From positions 1 through 26,780 of the forward strand of contig DAINBB010000024.1 of assembly GCA_036733165.1 (NCBI GenBank): a stretch of 26,780 nucleotides of DNA, given 5' to 3'. Positions 1 through 7,131 of this stretch are shown here, piece after piece. Position 1 is the stretch's first letter, and every line of letters starts with the position of its first letter. The DNA is from JAFGGT01 sp036733165 (GTDB lineage Archaea > Methanobacteriota_B > Thermococci > Methanofastidiosales > NM3). A program made the translations under genes and the position numbers. A model generated the notes under the pieces. That model was not told the DNA's origin. It was given only the letters and a program-made list of their open reading frames with translations, and did not search any database.

Positions 1-339
1 TGAAACAACACCACTGCACACATCTACTCCCATTCTTCTGTACTCTTCGGCCCTTATGGCGGGAAAAGGATCGATGAATCTGCGCTTGAACGCCATCAGG
101 CCTTTCCAACTAAGGGTTGGGCCTTCAGGGAACACGCCCCTTCTGGTCATTCTTCTCAGGTGTTCATAGAGTGTGGCCGAACCCACCAACACCTTTTTGG
201 GAGCGCATCCTCGAAGGGCGCAGGTGCCGCCAAGGGAACGGTAGTCCGCTATCGCGACCTTCATGCCTCCCTTGCTGCATATCGATGCGGCGCTCGTGCC
301 CGCAGTTCCTGTGCCGATGATAAAGAGATCATAGTCCAT
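1..339 (-). CDS. Pyridine nucleotide-disulfide oxidoreductase, N-terminal part (runs off the left edge)
   Basis: An open frame of 113 codons starts with ATG at 339 and continues past the window edge. The first residues, MDYDLFIIGTGTAG, are a Rossmann FAD-binding motif (GxGxxG). At about residues 37-49 lies GGTCALRGCAPKK, the redox-active CX4C disulfide of the glutathione reductase / dihydrolipoamide dehydrogenase / mercuric reductase family. The enzyme would use FAD and NAD(P)H to reduce a disulfide or related substrate in the cytoplasm; the substrate cannot be told because the C-terminal half is missing. An in-frame ATG at 357 would add six residues. The TATA-like element at 371-379 predicts transcription starting near 349, which favours 339. 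The gene stands alone, with tRNA-Leu upstream on the same strand. Confidence 0.85.
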   Translation of the reverse strand, partial: MDYDLFIIGTGTAGTSAASICSKGGMKVAIADYRSLGGTCALRGCAPKKVLVGSATLYEHLRRMTRRGVFPEGPTLSWKGLMAFKRRFIDPFPAIRAEEYRRMGVDVCSGVVS

Positions 340-370
340 GGAACGCACAAGAGACATATCGACCGGATAC

Positions 371-379
371 AATATAAAA
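371..379 (-). promoter_or_regulatory. TATA-like element of the flavoprotein gene
   Basis: On the minus strand this reads TTTTATATT. Its centre is about 36 nt from the ATG at 339, which predicts a leader of about 10 nt. Confidence 0.4.
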
Positions 380-458
380 CTTGAGATTTATGAAAAGGGT
401 CGACGAAGAGGCTCTCGTATCTTGTAATATTGCCCTGTTGAATCTGTATAAACATGAG

Positions 459-542
459 TGCGGGGGATGGGATTTGAACCCACGGACCCCTACGGGACTA
501 GGCCCTCAACCTAGCGCCTTTTCCAAACTCGGCAACCCCCGC
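459..542 (-). tRNA. tRNA-Leu (GAG)
   Basis: The minus strand folds into a class II tRNA. The 7-bp acceptor is GCGGGGG/CCCCCGC with discriminator A. The anticodon stem CTAGG/CCTAG closes the loop TTGAGGG, giving anticodon GAG. A long variable arm (TCCCGTAGGGGTCCG region) and the T arm GGGTTCAAATCCC follow. The long variable arm fits leucine. CCA is not encoded and there is no intron. Confidence 0.95.
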
Positions 543-624
543 GCATAAGAGAAAATGTATATCTTCCGCCTAATTCATCATAGGTATTTAAAAAATTATC
601 TGATTGTGGGTTTCGTTCCCAGAA

Positions 625-1101
625 TCACACAAATGTGCAGTTCACCCAGACCCCCACCAGATAGCTTATCACTATGACGACGAACGCGATAAGCATGTGT
701 TCCGCTATTATTCCCAAAGGATTCTCGTCCTTTATCTTTGCAATGTAGAAACTGAACATCGCCAGAAGGGAGAAACCCCAGACAATGTTCGCGTATATCG
801 CAGCTTCAAGCTCCAGAATACATATGGGTATTGCAAACGACATGGCGAAGATGAACTTGAAAAAGAAGGTCGATATCGTCGACTCCCAGATATGCCTGGT
901 ATCGGTGTGACACTTGGATTCCTCGGATATGTGTATTCCCAAAGCGTCCGAGAACGCATCAGCGATGGCTATGGTGATCACACCGCCAAGTATGGCTATC
1001 TCGGAACCAGTGCCAGAGTAAAGCCCCATCATGAGGCCTAGGGTCGTGATGATGGCAGAGGTAAGACCAAAGCCCAGACCTGTTCTCAGAGAGTCTTTCA
1101 C
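625..1101 (-). CDS. VIT1/CCC1-like membrane protein
   Basis: This 158-residue hydrophobic protein has about four to five membrane segments. Residues 10-62, with the pattern GLTSAIITTLGLMMGL followed by an acidic small-residue stretch (IADAFSDALGIHISEES), resemble the first helix pair of the VIT1/CCC1 iron/manganese transporter family. Members of that family move Fe2+ or Mn2+ across membranes. This protein is shorter than typical members (about 170-240 residues) and the cytoplasmic metal-binding insert seems absent, so transport of a metal is inferred only. The start is GTG. A TATA-like TTTAAA at 1122-1130 lies about 26 nt upstream, which fits a leaderless transcript. It is likely monocistronic, downstream of the ABC exporter genes. 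Confidence 0.65.
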   Translation of the reverse strand: MKDSLRTGLGFGLTSAIITTLGLMMGLYSGTGSEIAILGGVITIAIADAFSDALGIHISEESKCHTDTRHIWESTISTFFFKFIFAMSFAIPICILELEAAIYANIVWGFSLLAMFSFYIAKIKDENPLGIIAEHMLIAFVVIVISYLVGVWVNCTFV

Positions 1102-1121
1102 GGAAGATACTCAAAGAGGTC

Positions 1122-1130
1122 CAATTTAAA
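1122..1130 (-). promoter_or_regulatory. TATA-like element for the VIT-like gene
   Basis: The minus-strand element CTTTAAATT has its centre about 26 nt before the GTG start at 1101. It implies a leaderless mRNA. Confidence 0.35.
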
Positions 1131-1165
1131 GATATCGGAAAAGGGAAATATGGATAAGGGCCCGC

Positions 1166-2089
1166 TCAGTCCCTCAACTTCTTTCCGGTGATAGAGATAA
1201 AGACATCCTCAAGGGTCGGCTCCACAGAGGATATGGATCTTATTGGCCTGTTCGAGAGAACGCCTGCTATATCGAGCAGGAGCCTGTCCCTGTCCTTGAT
1301 GAACAACTTCAGGACGCCCTTGTCATAGATCGCGTTCAGCACGCCGTCGACTGATTCCGCATCCTCTATGAGATTCTCATCGAACTCTATCTGCACTTCC
1401 AGTATCTCCTTGTCCTTGAGCTTCTTCTTTAGATTTCCTGGGGTATCGATGGCCTGCAGCTTACCCTCGTCTATTATTGCGACCCTGTCACAGAGGTGGT
1501 CCGCCTCTTCCATGTAATGGGTGGTGAGGAATATGGTCATTCCCTCCCCGTTTATCCTCTTTATGAAGTCCCATATCATCCTCCTTGCCTGTGAGTCCAT
1601 GCCGGTCGTAGGCTCGTCCAGGAAAAGAACTTCCGGTCTGTGCATCAGTCCGAGTATCACATTGAGCCTTTGTTTCATGCCTCCCGAAAAGTTCTTTACG
1701 AGGTCGTTCTCCCTGTTTTTGAGGCCCATCGCATCCAGAAGCTCTTCGGACTTTGTCCTGATGACGTCCCTGGGAACGTTGTAGAGGGAAGCGTAGAGGT
1801 ATAGATTCTGCTTGGCCGTCAGCATGTCGTTCAGCGCAAGCTCCTGCGGGACTATACCTATCTTCTCCCTTATGGCGCTGGCATCCTTGATGTCTATGCC
1901 GCATATCCTCGCATTGCCCGCCGTCTTGTTCAACTGGCATGTCAGCATGTTGACGGTCGTGCTCTTCCCCGCACCGTTCGGACCGAGGAATCCGAATATC
2001 TCCCCCTCCTCGATGTCAAAAGAGATCTCGTTTACTGCTGTCAGGTCGTCGAATTTCTTTACAAGACCGTCCACTTCGACAGATTTCAT
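1166..2089 (-). CDS. ABC transporter ATP-binding protein (DrrA/ABC-2 exporter type)
   Basis: This 307-residue ATPase couples ATP hydrolysis to export by the ABC-2 permease encoded just upstream. Visible motifs are Walker A GPNGAGKST (36-44), the Q-loop near residue 82, the signature FSGGMKQR (134-141), Walker B VLFLDEP (154-160), and the switch histidine in TTHYMEE (H191). The C-terminal ~80 residues form the regulatory extension typical of DrrA-like ATPases, with the family ending LEDVF. The ATG overlaps the permease stop by 4 nt (ATGA), so the two are translationally coupled. Substrates of such pairs include drugs, lipids and polysaccharides; nothing here identifies this one. Confidence 0.95.
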   Translation of the reverse strand: MKSVEVDGLVKKFDDLTAVNEISFDIEEGEIFGFLGPNGAGKSTTVNMLTCQLNKTAGNARICGIDIKDASAIREKIGIVPQELALNDMLTAKQNLYLYASLYNVPRDVIRTKSEELLDAMGLKNRENDLVKNFSGGMKQRLNVILGLMHRPEVLFLDEPTTGMDSQARRMIWDFIKRINGEGMTIFLTTHYMEEADHLCDRVAIIDEGKLQAIDTPGNLKKKLKDKEILEVQIEFDENLIEDAESVDGVLNAIYDKGVLKLFIKDRDRLLLDIAGVLSNRPIRSISSVEPTLEDVFISITGKKLRD

Positions 2090-3282
2090 ACGGCCTCACT
2101 CCTGTTGAGCATTATTATACCCAGTCCAAGCACCAGCAATGCGAAGACTATGGATATCGCCAGTTCCGTCCTGACCTCGGATATGCCGTATCCCCTTACC
2201 ATTACGCCCCTCAAGGCATCGTTCACATATGTCAGGGGGAACACCTTGGATATGTTCTGCATCCATCCCGCCGACAACGGGAAGAATATGCCCGCAAGGA
2301 ACATCATGGGAAAATTGACCAATAGGCCGATCTGCGACGCCTCTTCCGCTGTCTTGGAGAAGTTGGCAATGAGTATCCCTATGCCTATCATCGAAAGCGA
2401 GCCTATGAGGATCACCAGGGCCGTAAGCCAGTATGACCCTATTATGTTCAGGCCGTACATGAATTTCGCGACCAGGAGGAGTATGAATATCTGCAGACAT
2501 ACTATGATAAGCTGCGAGAGCATGTCTCCCAGGATGATAGATCCCCTTGACGTTGGGGTGGAGAGTATCCTCTTCCTTATGCCCTTCACCCTGTCCTCGA
2601 CAAGGCTGGTCGATGCGCCAGACACGCCTGTCCACAGCATTGACATTGCCACAAGGCCCGGAACGAGATAATCGATATACTTCAACTCCCGTTCACCGGA
2701 CGGCGTGATGGCGTTGTAATCTGCCTCCAAGGGGGAGGAAAGGATCTCTATCAGCTCCAGGTCCTCCTCCGTGAACCTGCCCTCCTGGTATACGGAGGCC
2801 TCAAGGCTCTGCTGGAATATGGCCGAGGAGAACTCCTCTATGATGCCGGATGTGATGCTCATCCCTATGCTGAGCTCGCTCTGGTCGGCGGCCACGTCAT
2901 AATAGATGTCAAGCCTCGTCTGCGTGCTGTTGACGTTCATGAATCCCTCTGGCATGAATATGACCAGCACGACATCGTCGTCCTGGATGAGCTGCTCGCT
3001 CTGGACATCCCTGGGGTCTCCAGTGTCGGAATACATCTTGAGGTTTATCCCATCCATGTTCTCAAAGATGTCTATGAAAGAATCCATGATGGCGTCGGAG
3101 CTTCCGTTCGATGGCATGACCATGGCGACATCAACGGTTATCGCGGAGCCTTCACCGCCGAAGGCGCTTCCAAATATCAGCATGAAAAGAAGCGGATATG
3201 ATACCAAGAACACCATGAGCTTCTTCTGATGCCAGACCTCCGCAAGCCCCCTCCAACATATAATAAGCGCTTTTCTGAGCAT
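2086..3282 (-). CDS. ABC-2 type transporter permease
   Basis: This 398-residue permease has one N-terminal membrane helix (about residues 20-42), a large extracytoplasmic domain (about 45-220), and five or six C-terminal helices (about 220-390). That is the usual layout of the ABC2_membrane_3 (YhgE/DrrB-like) family. The RG/RKRILSTPTSRG segment around residues 235-245 is the conserved cytoplasmic coupling region. The start ATG follows AGGTGA at good spacing. It forms an exporter with the ATPase that overlaps its 3' end. The substrate is unknown. Confidence 0.9.
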   Translation of the reverse strand: MLRKALIICWRGLAEVWHQKKLMVFLVSYPLLFMLIFGSAFGGEGSAITVDVAMVMPSNGSSDAIMDSFIDIFENMDGINLKMYSDTGDPRDVQSEQLIQDDDVVLVIFMPEGFMNVNSTQTRLDIYYDVAADQSELSIGMSITSGIIEEFSSAIFQQSLEASVYQEGRFTEEDLELIEILSSPLEADYNAITPSGERELKYIDYLVPGLVAMSMLWTGVSGASTSLVEDRVKGIRKRILSTPTSRGSIILGDMLSQLIIVCLQIFILLLVAKFMYGLNIIGSYWLTALVILIGSLSMIGIGILIANFSKTAEEASQIGLLVNFPMMFLAGIFFPLSAGWMQNISKVFPLTYVNDALRGVMVRGYGISEVRTELAISIVFALLVLGLGIIMLNRSEAV

Positions 3283-3337
3283 AGTTGTTCACCTGTTAGA
3301 TATAAACCACTTACAAAAGGATATTGAAACCTTTCTT

Positions 3338-3358
3338 GACATATATTATATATATTTT
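3338..3358 (-). promoter_or_regulatory. AT-rich promoter region of the ABC exporter operon
   Basis: The segment consists of overlapping TATA repeats. It would place the transcript start near 3320 and give a leader of about 40 nt carrying the AGGTGA ribosome site. A second TATA-like element lies at 3298-3306 but is too close to the start codon for standard spacing. Confidence 0.35.
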
Positions 3359-3360
3359 TT

Positions 3361-3371
3361 CTAAAAAAGGG
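3361..3371 (-). terminator. T-tract after tRNA-Arg
   Basis: On the minus strand, CCCTTTTTTAG follows the tRNA-Arg 3' end by about 40 nt. Archaeal termination typically needs only such a U-tract. There is no strong hairpin. Confidence 0.35.
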
Positions 3372-3412
3372 AAACAATAAGAATATATCAATGAAACAAA
3401 AGAAGGTCCGAG

Positions 3413-3486
3413 CGGACCCGCCGGGATTCGAACCCGGGATCTTCGGCTTAGAAGGCCGACGCCATATCCAGCTTGGCCACGGGCCC
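3413..3486 (-). tRNA. tRNA-Arg (TCT)
   Basis: The minus strand folds as a 74-nt class I tRNA. The acceptor GGGCCCG/CGGGTCC contains one G-U pair and is followed by discriminator G. The anticodon stem TCGGC/GCCGA closes the loop CTTCTAA, giving anticodon TCT. The T arm is CCGGGTTCGAATCCCGG. Only 3 nt separate its 5' end from the stop codon of the eS1 gene, so it is probably cut out of a shared transcript. Confidence 0.95.
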
Positions 3487-3489
3487 ATC

Positions 3490-4065
3490 TCAACTAAGCT
3501 TCTTTACCTTGACCACTTCTACACGCCTGATGGGGTATATCTTCTTGGCCAATTTGTATATGTCTGAGGTTATCTTACCCAAGATCAATTCCTGAACCAT
3601 AGGTACAAGATCCGTCTGGGAGGCGACATCCTTCATATGATTCCTTATAAGAACGTTGACGGCCTCGACCTGGGAGCTTTGCATCCTCCTTGGTGCGATC
3701 GCCGTTATTGTGACTCTGAGCTTCTTCGCATCCTTCGTTTTCAGATCAAGTATGTTGTCAAGCTTTGTGTTGTTACGCCTTGTCTGTGAACGGATGTAAG
3801 ACCTAAGGAGTTCGTGCTTCTTGAACTCCGTGTAGGCATTCTCGCCTTGGACCTCATTGATCCTGAAGTAAAGTTTGACATGCGTCTTAGAGAAGTCACC
3901 GGTAAGGTCCCTAAGGGATGTCATCATCGTCCTTCCTACCAAATTATCTGGATTACTTGAAACGACCTCGCCTAGGCTTTGCTTTCCGAACATGTCAGGG
4001 GCATATACATTATACCACTTCTTGTCCTTCCAAGTATCCTTCATCTGACTCGATCTTCTTGCCAT
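3490..4065 (-). CDS. rps3ae: 30S ribosomal protein eS1 (S3Ae)
   Basis: This 191-residue protein matches the archaeal/eukaryotic S1e (S3Ae) family of the small ribosomal subunit. It has the N-terminal KDKKWYNVYAPDMFG segment, a central EFKKHELLRSYIRSQTRR basic stretch, and a C-terminal KKIYPIRRVEVVK strand. The ATG at 4065 is preserved by a GGTGAG ribosome site 3 nt upstream of the AAC-ATG junction. An in-frame TTG at 4083 would place that site inside the gene and is not used. The promoter TATA (ACTTATAATC, 4098-4107) gives a short leader. tRNA-Arg follows its stop codon by 3 nt. Confidence 0.95.
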   Translation of the reverse strand: MARRSSQMKDTWKDKKWYNVYAPDMFGKQSLGEVVSSNPDNLVGRTMMTSLRDLTGDFSKTHVKLYFRINEVQGENAYTEFKKHELLRSYIRSQTRRNNTKLDNILDLKTKDAKKLRVTITAIAPRRMQSSQVEAVNVLIRNHMKDVASQTDLVPMVQELILGKITSDIYKLAKKIYPIRRVEVVKVKKLS

Positions 4066-4097
4066 GTTCTCACCAAAACTCAAAATGCAAATTGGAT

Positions 4098-4107
4098 GAT
4101 TATAAGT
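4098..4107 (-). promoter_or_regulatory. TATA box of the eS1-tRNA-Arg transcript
   Basis: The minus-strand element ACTTATAATC predicts a start near 4076, about 11 nt before the ATG at 4065. Confidence 0.4.
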
Positions 4108-4208
4108 TTGATGTCTCTTATCTTATAGGACCCTTTTTAACTCTTTCGGATTGCGTGTTCCGGAGATAGCTCCAGTTTTCTTTTAGGAAAAAATGCTATC
4201 ACGAAAGA

Positions 4209-4216
4209 TTTATAAA
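4209..4216 (+). promoter_or_regulatory. TATA box of tRNA-Glu
   Basis: TTTATAAA centred about 28 nt before the tRNA 5' end, the expected archaeal spacing. Confidence 0.55.
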
Positions 4217-4240
4217 CGCATCTGGTTTCAGATTACTAGA

Positions 4241-4315
4241 GCTCCGATAGTGTAGTCCGGTCAATCATCCAGCCCTTTCGAGGCTGAGACTCGGGTTCGA
4301 ATCCCGGTCGGAGCA
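4241..4315 (+). tRNA. tRNA-Glu (TTC)
   Basis: This 75-nt tRNA has the acceptor GCTCCGA/TCGGAGC with discriminator A. The anticodon stem CAGCC/GGCTG closes the loop CTTTCGA, giving anticodon TTC. The T arm is CGGGTTCGAATCCCG. A T-rich stretch (TATTTTTATA) follows directly and probably terminates the transcript. Confidence 0.95.
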
Positions 4316-4346
4316 CCTATTTTTATAAAACGACCTCCAAATCGAT

Positions 4347-4355
4347 AAATATATT
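4347..4355 (+). promoter_or_regulatory. TATA box of the response-regulator gene
   Basis: AAATATATT centred about 29 nt before the ATG at 4380. No ribosome site is visible, so the mRNA is probably leaderless. Confidence 0.45.
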
Positions 4356-4379
4356 AAATCATCCCATCAGAATTCTATC

Positions 4380-4733
4380 ATGGCTTCTATCTTAGTAGTG
4401 GATGACGAGGAGGACATAAGATTCATATTCACAAAGATCCTCTCATCCAAGGGTTATTCTGTGGAAGCGGCGGAAAACTGTTCTGTTGCCTTGGAGAAGT
4501 TCAATTCCAAAAGGCCGGACCTCGTGATAATGGACTCCAAACTGCCGGACATGGACGGCCTCGATGTGACCAGGAACATCATTGAGATAGACCCTGATGC
4601 CAAGATAATCGGGGCGACGGGATACTCCAACCTGACACAGGCGTTCAAGGACGTTGGTGCGATAAGGGTGCTGGCAAAGCCGTTCTCACTTGAAGAGCTT
4701 GTGAACGTCGTGTCCGAGGTACTGGAAGAATGA
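4380..4733 (+). CDS. Single-domain response regulator (CheY-like receiver)
   Basis: This 117-residue protein is a complete receiver domain with nothing attached. The acidic pocket D8-D9, phosphoacceptor D52 (VIMDSKLPDMDG), switch T80 and K100 (AKPF) are all present, so it should accept phosphate from a histidine kinase. No kinase or output gene lies in the window, so its partner must be elsewhere. It may act by protein contact, as CheY or Spo0F do. It stands alone between two tRNA genes with its own leaderless promoter. Confidence 0.9.
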   Translation: MASILVVDDEEDIRFIFTKILSSKGYSVEAAENCSVALEKFNSKRPDLVIMDSKLPDMDGLDVTRNIIEIDPDAKIIGATGYSNLTQAFKDVGAIRVLAKPFSLEELVNVVSEVLEE

Positions 4734-4969
4734 GGTCATGCATATGTCGAGGTCCCCGATAGGGCCCGTATCATATGAAATTGCCATGTTCTCAAAGAAT
4801 GGATAAGAGTGGGGAAGCGGGACGTTTTAGGATCTCATCTCATTAAAAATGCTATGGGAATTCCTAATGTGCATTTTCCAAAATAATTCATTTCAGATAG
4901 GACATATGTCGACCAAATGCCAAATAGAAAGACTTTTATATAGACAATTAGTACTTAACAGGCATTTGA
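4734..4969. other. Non-coding spacer between the receiver gene and initiator tRNA
   Basis: The spacer is about 236 nt long. The 10-mer CATATGTCGA occurs twice (about 4741 and 4903). A TATA element for the tRNA sits near its right end. I see no convincing ORF, tRNA or hairpin. Confidence 0.4.
4934..4942 (+). promoter_or_regulatory. TATA box of initiator tRNA
   Basis: TTTTATATA centred about 32 nt before the tRNA 5' end. Confidence 0.5.
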
Positions 4970-5044
4970 AGCGGGGTGGGGCAGTTAGGAGTGCCCGGCG
5001 GGCCCATAACCCGCAGGTCGGTGGTTCAAATCCACTCCCCGCTA
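4970..5044 (+). tRNA. Initiator tRNA-Met (CAT)
   Basis: The 75-nt tRNA has the anticodon loop CCCATAA (CAT). Two features mark it as the archaeal initiator rather than an elongator: an A1-T72 pair at the acceptor end (AGCGGGG/CCCCGCT) and three consecutive G-C pairs at the base of the anticodon stem (GCGGG/CCCGC). The T arm is GTGGTTCAAATCCAC. Confidence 0.93.
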
Positions 5045-5143
5045 TATCATTCTGCCAAAATAATCAATAAATGGGCCCTGATATAAAAAAATATAAATAT
5101 AAAGGAAAATAAAATGATATAATTAAACATATGAGTGGTCATG

Positions 5144-5347
5144 ATGAGAATATCAAATTATTACGGTCTAAAGATATACAACGACAAGGCAGAGTATGTA
5201 GGTATCGTGAACGACATAGTGCTTGAATTCAACAAGGGAGAGATCTTTGGACTCGCCATTGGACAGGAAGTAGGACTGGACAACACCGCCATCCCCTACA
5301 CCGACGTGATCGCAGTAAGCGATATCGTGTTGGTCAAATCAAAGTGA
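5144..5347 (+). CDS. PRC-barrel domain protein
   Basis: This protein of about 67 residues is almost entirely one PRC-barrel fold: MRISNYYGLKIYND, then VGIVNDIVLEFNKGEIFGLAI, then IPYTDVIAVSDIVLV. Small archaeal PRC-barrel proteins are common. The fold also occurs in RimM and photosynthetic reaction-centre H subunits, but no specific job is known for the stand-alone form. Starts are possible at GTG 5135, ATG 5141 and ATG 5144. The last gives the N-terminus most like the family. It has an AT-rich upstream region, and its stop abuts the convergent DUF39 gene. Confidence 0.75.
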   Translation: MRISNYYGLKIYNDKAEYVGIVNDIVLEFNKGEIFGLAIGQEVGLDNTAIPYTDVIAVSDIVLVKSK

Positions 5348-6595
5348 TCATATCCCACCCACTTTTTTGGTAAGATAGAATTCCTTGTCATTTATCATGT
5401 CCCTTAGCTTTCTGCAAAGCCTGTTGGCCATGGACCTGTTCGATTGCCTCAGGCTTATCGGCACCTCTCCCCCATCGTATATGAGGGAGCCCATCCTGCC
5501 TATGTATGCGCTGTTCGGGCAGGCTTCCACGCATGCGCCGCAGTTGAAGCATCTTCGCTTGTCAATGCCTTTCCTTGGGGTGATGGCATCTGTGGGGCAC
5601 ACCTTGCTGGCCTCGCATTCATCACATTCCTGGCACCTCGAGGGATCGTATCTTATATCCACGTCCGTGCCCTGCCAGACGCATCCATAGTCGGAACTCG
5701 TGAAGGCGACCCTGTCGTGTATGTCCGCAATCGGTAGGCTGATCTGCTCATCGGTCACCATGAGGTACCTCATGGTCTCCTCGGTGAAAGGCAGAGGTAT
5801 GGCCACCGTGTTTATCACTTCAGGGGTGGCGGAGGTCTTGAATCCGCCCATGTACTGGGGGTCCATCCCCCTCATCTCGCCGAAGACCGAGAGAACCGGT
5901 TTTTCCTTGGTGCTGCGGGTCCCCTGGCCCATCACATAGCCTTCGCCGCCGTTGATGAGTATCTTGGTGCCTACACCTATGCTGAGAAGGTCGGGGTCGT
6001 TCTCGACCGGATTGACCTCCCCGCATCCCGAGATCGTGGCCTCCTTGAAGGGGCCCCTAAGGCCGGCCACTGAGAAAATGGTGTCAAACACGTCATGACC
6101 CGTGTTGAGGAACGCAACATAGTTCCTGTAGCTCGTTCTAGTCGTGACCATCCTGGAGAAGAGAAGGTCGTCGATGGTGATGGAGTTCTCAAAGGACCTG
6201 CCGTCCTCGGACTCTACCCTGACGGATATCTCTTCGCCTGCGACAATGTCCCTGAGCAGATGGCCGCCGCCGTATCTCCTATTGGCATAGGATGTCCCGT
6301 AGAGAAAAATGTCCACGACCCCAAGGCTTTCGTTGGGGCACGGCCCGGGAAAGGCTGGCACGTCGTTCAGCCAAAGGTTCCTTGCCTTTTTGAACACGCC
6401 CTTCTGCGCCACCGGGACCGTGAAGATCGCTGCGGTCCCTGACATGAGCCCGCACGTGCCTGTGGTGACGACGTCCACGTTGTCGGGGGTGACCTTTTCG
6501 CCATCCCTTATCATTACCTTCAGTTCTTCGGCCGTATAGACCACGGCTTCCCCATTTCTTATCCTCTCATTGATGTCATCAATGCCCTTCGCCAT
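5348..6595 (-). CDS. DUF39 (HcyBio) protein with C-terminal two-cluster ferredoxin; methanogenesis marker 16-like
   Basis: This 415-residue protein has an N-terminal DUF39 domain (about residues 10-310). It contains the conserved TTGTCGLMSGTAAIF (C48), GPCPNESLGVVD (C86) and GCGEVNPVENDP (C191) segments. A dicluster ferredoxin follows, with CxxCxxCx5CP at C321/324/327/333 and CxxCxxCxxxCP at C349/352/355/359. In Methanosarcina acetivorans a DUF39 protein together with a ferredoxin-NIL protein makes homocysteine from aspartate semialdehyde and sulfide. The marker-16 family of methanogens has the DUF39-ferredoxin architecture seen here. Which subgroup this one belongs to cannot be settled by eye. 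The ATG at 6595 follows GGGGGGCG; an upstream in-frame GTG (6613) would lie at the transcript start. Confidence 0.8.
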   Translation of the reverse strand: MAKGIDDINERIRNGEAVVYTAEELKVMIRDGEKVTPDNVDVVTTGTCGLMSGTAAIFTVPVAQKGVFKKARNLWLNDVPAFPGPCPNESLGVVDIFLYGTSYANRRYGGGHLLRDIVAGEEISVRVESEDGRSFENSITIDDLLFSRMVTTRTSYRNYVAFLNTGHDVFDTIFSVAGLRGPFKEATISGCGEVNPVENDPDLLSIGVGTKILINGGEGYVMGQGTRSTKEKPVLSVFGEMRGMDPQYMGGFKTSATPEVINTVAIPLPFTEETMRYLMVTDEQISLPIADIHDRVAFTSSDYGCVWQGTDVDIRYDPSRCQECDECEASKVCPTDAITPRKGIDKRRCFNCGACVEACPNSAYIGRMGSLIYDGGEVPISLRQSNRSMANRLCRKLRDMINDKEFYLTKKVGGI

Positions 6596-6636
6596 CGAAC
6601 GCCCCCCGTACACTAAGTATCATGGGGTCTAAAAAG

Positions 6637-6645
6637 TATTTATAT
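6637..6645 (-). promoter_or_regulatory. TATA box of the DUF39 gene
   Basis: The minus-strand element GATATAAATACT predicts a start near 6614, giving a leader of about 20 nt with a G-rich ribosome site. It lies directly beside the stop codon of nob1. Confidence 0.5.
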
Positions 6646-6649
6646 CCTT

Positions 6650-7120
6650 CTAAGTCCGGTCAGTCCTTCCCCTGACATATCTTTTCAGAGGGCTGCCACA
6701 TACGTCACAGGTCTTTTTATCCCCAGACCTATACCTTTTTCCGCATCCGGCACATTTCCACGCCCATGAGAATCTGTTTGCTATGCCGTCGGTCCTCGCC
6801 GACACGACATCCAGGCCCAGCGAGGATGCGAGATTCTGGACCCCGTAATCATCTGAGACCAGGACGGCGTCCAACTCAATGGCAAGGGCGATCACGCTCA
6901 TATCAGCATTGGAGAGCATATCGCCCGTGTCCAAAACCTTTTTCCTGACATCTTCGAGATATCTTTCACCTGGTGCCCTGATCATTACCTTTCCAGAACT
7001 GATATGCGAGGCCAATAGCTCCTTGGAACGGAAGTCCCGTATCTCCATCTCTATCAACGGCGTGATGAAGCATGTCTCGGCAGGCAAGTGGCCGGAGAAT
7101 ATGGCTGATGAATCAAGCAC
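6650..7120 (-). CDS. nob1: Endoribonuclease Nob1 (PIN domain plus zinc ribbon)
   Basis: Nob1 cuts the 3' end of 16S rRNA precursor during small-subunit maturation. The PIN domain (about residues 1-112) has acidic residues D3 (LDSSA), the EMEIRD segment, D73 (SNADMSVIALA) and D90-D91 (VSDDYG). A C-terminal zinc ribbon (CAGC...CDVC, C123/126/138/141) follows, as in archaeal Nob1 of about 160 residues. The GTG at 7120 gives LDSSAIF as the first strand. A GGAGG site (7138-7142) is better spaced for an in-frame CTG at 7129, which would add Met-Ala-Tyr and match the family's usual N-terminus. It lies 11 nt or less behind nadK and is likely co-transcribed. Confidence 0.9.
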   Translation of the reverse strand: MLDSSAIFSGHLPAETCFITPLIEMEIRDFRSKELLASHISSGKVMIRAPGERYLEDVRKKVLDTGDMLSNADMSVIALAIELDAVLVSDDYGVQNLASSLGLDVVSARTDGIANRFSWAWKCAGCGKRYRSGDKKTCDVCGSPLKRYVRGRTDRT

Positions 7121-7131
7121 GTAGGCCAGTC

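Noticed and set aside
604..1041. Plus-strand frame of 145 codons opposite the VIT-like gene
   Set aside because: The minus frame is a hydrophobic protein with family resemblance. The plus frame is a charged, Arg/His/Tyr-rich shadow.
3177..3493. Minus-strand frames of 60-103 codons crossing tRNA-Arg
   Set aside because: They overlap the tRNA and the permease start. The tRNA structure is complete.
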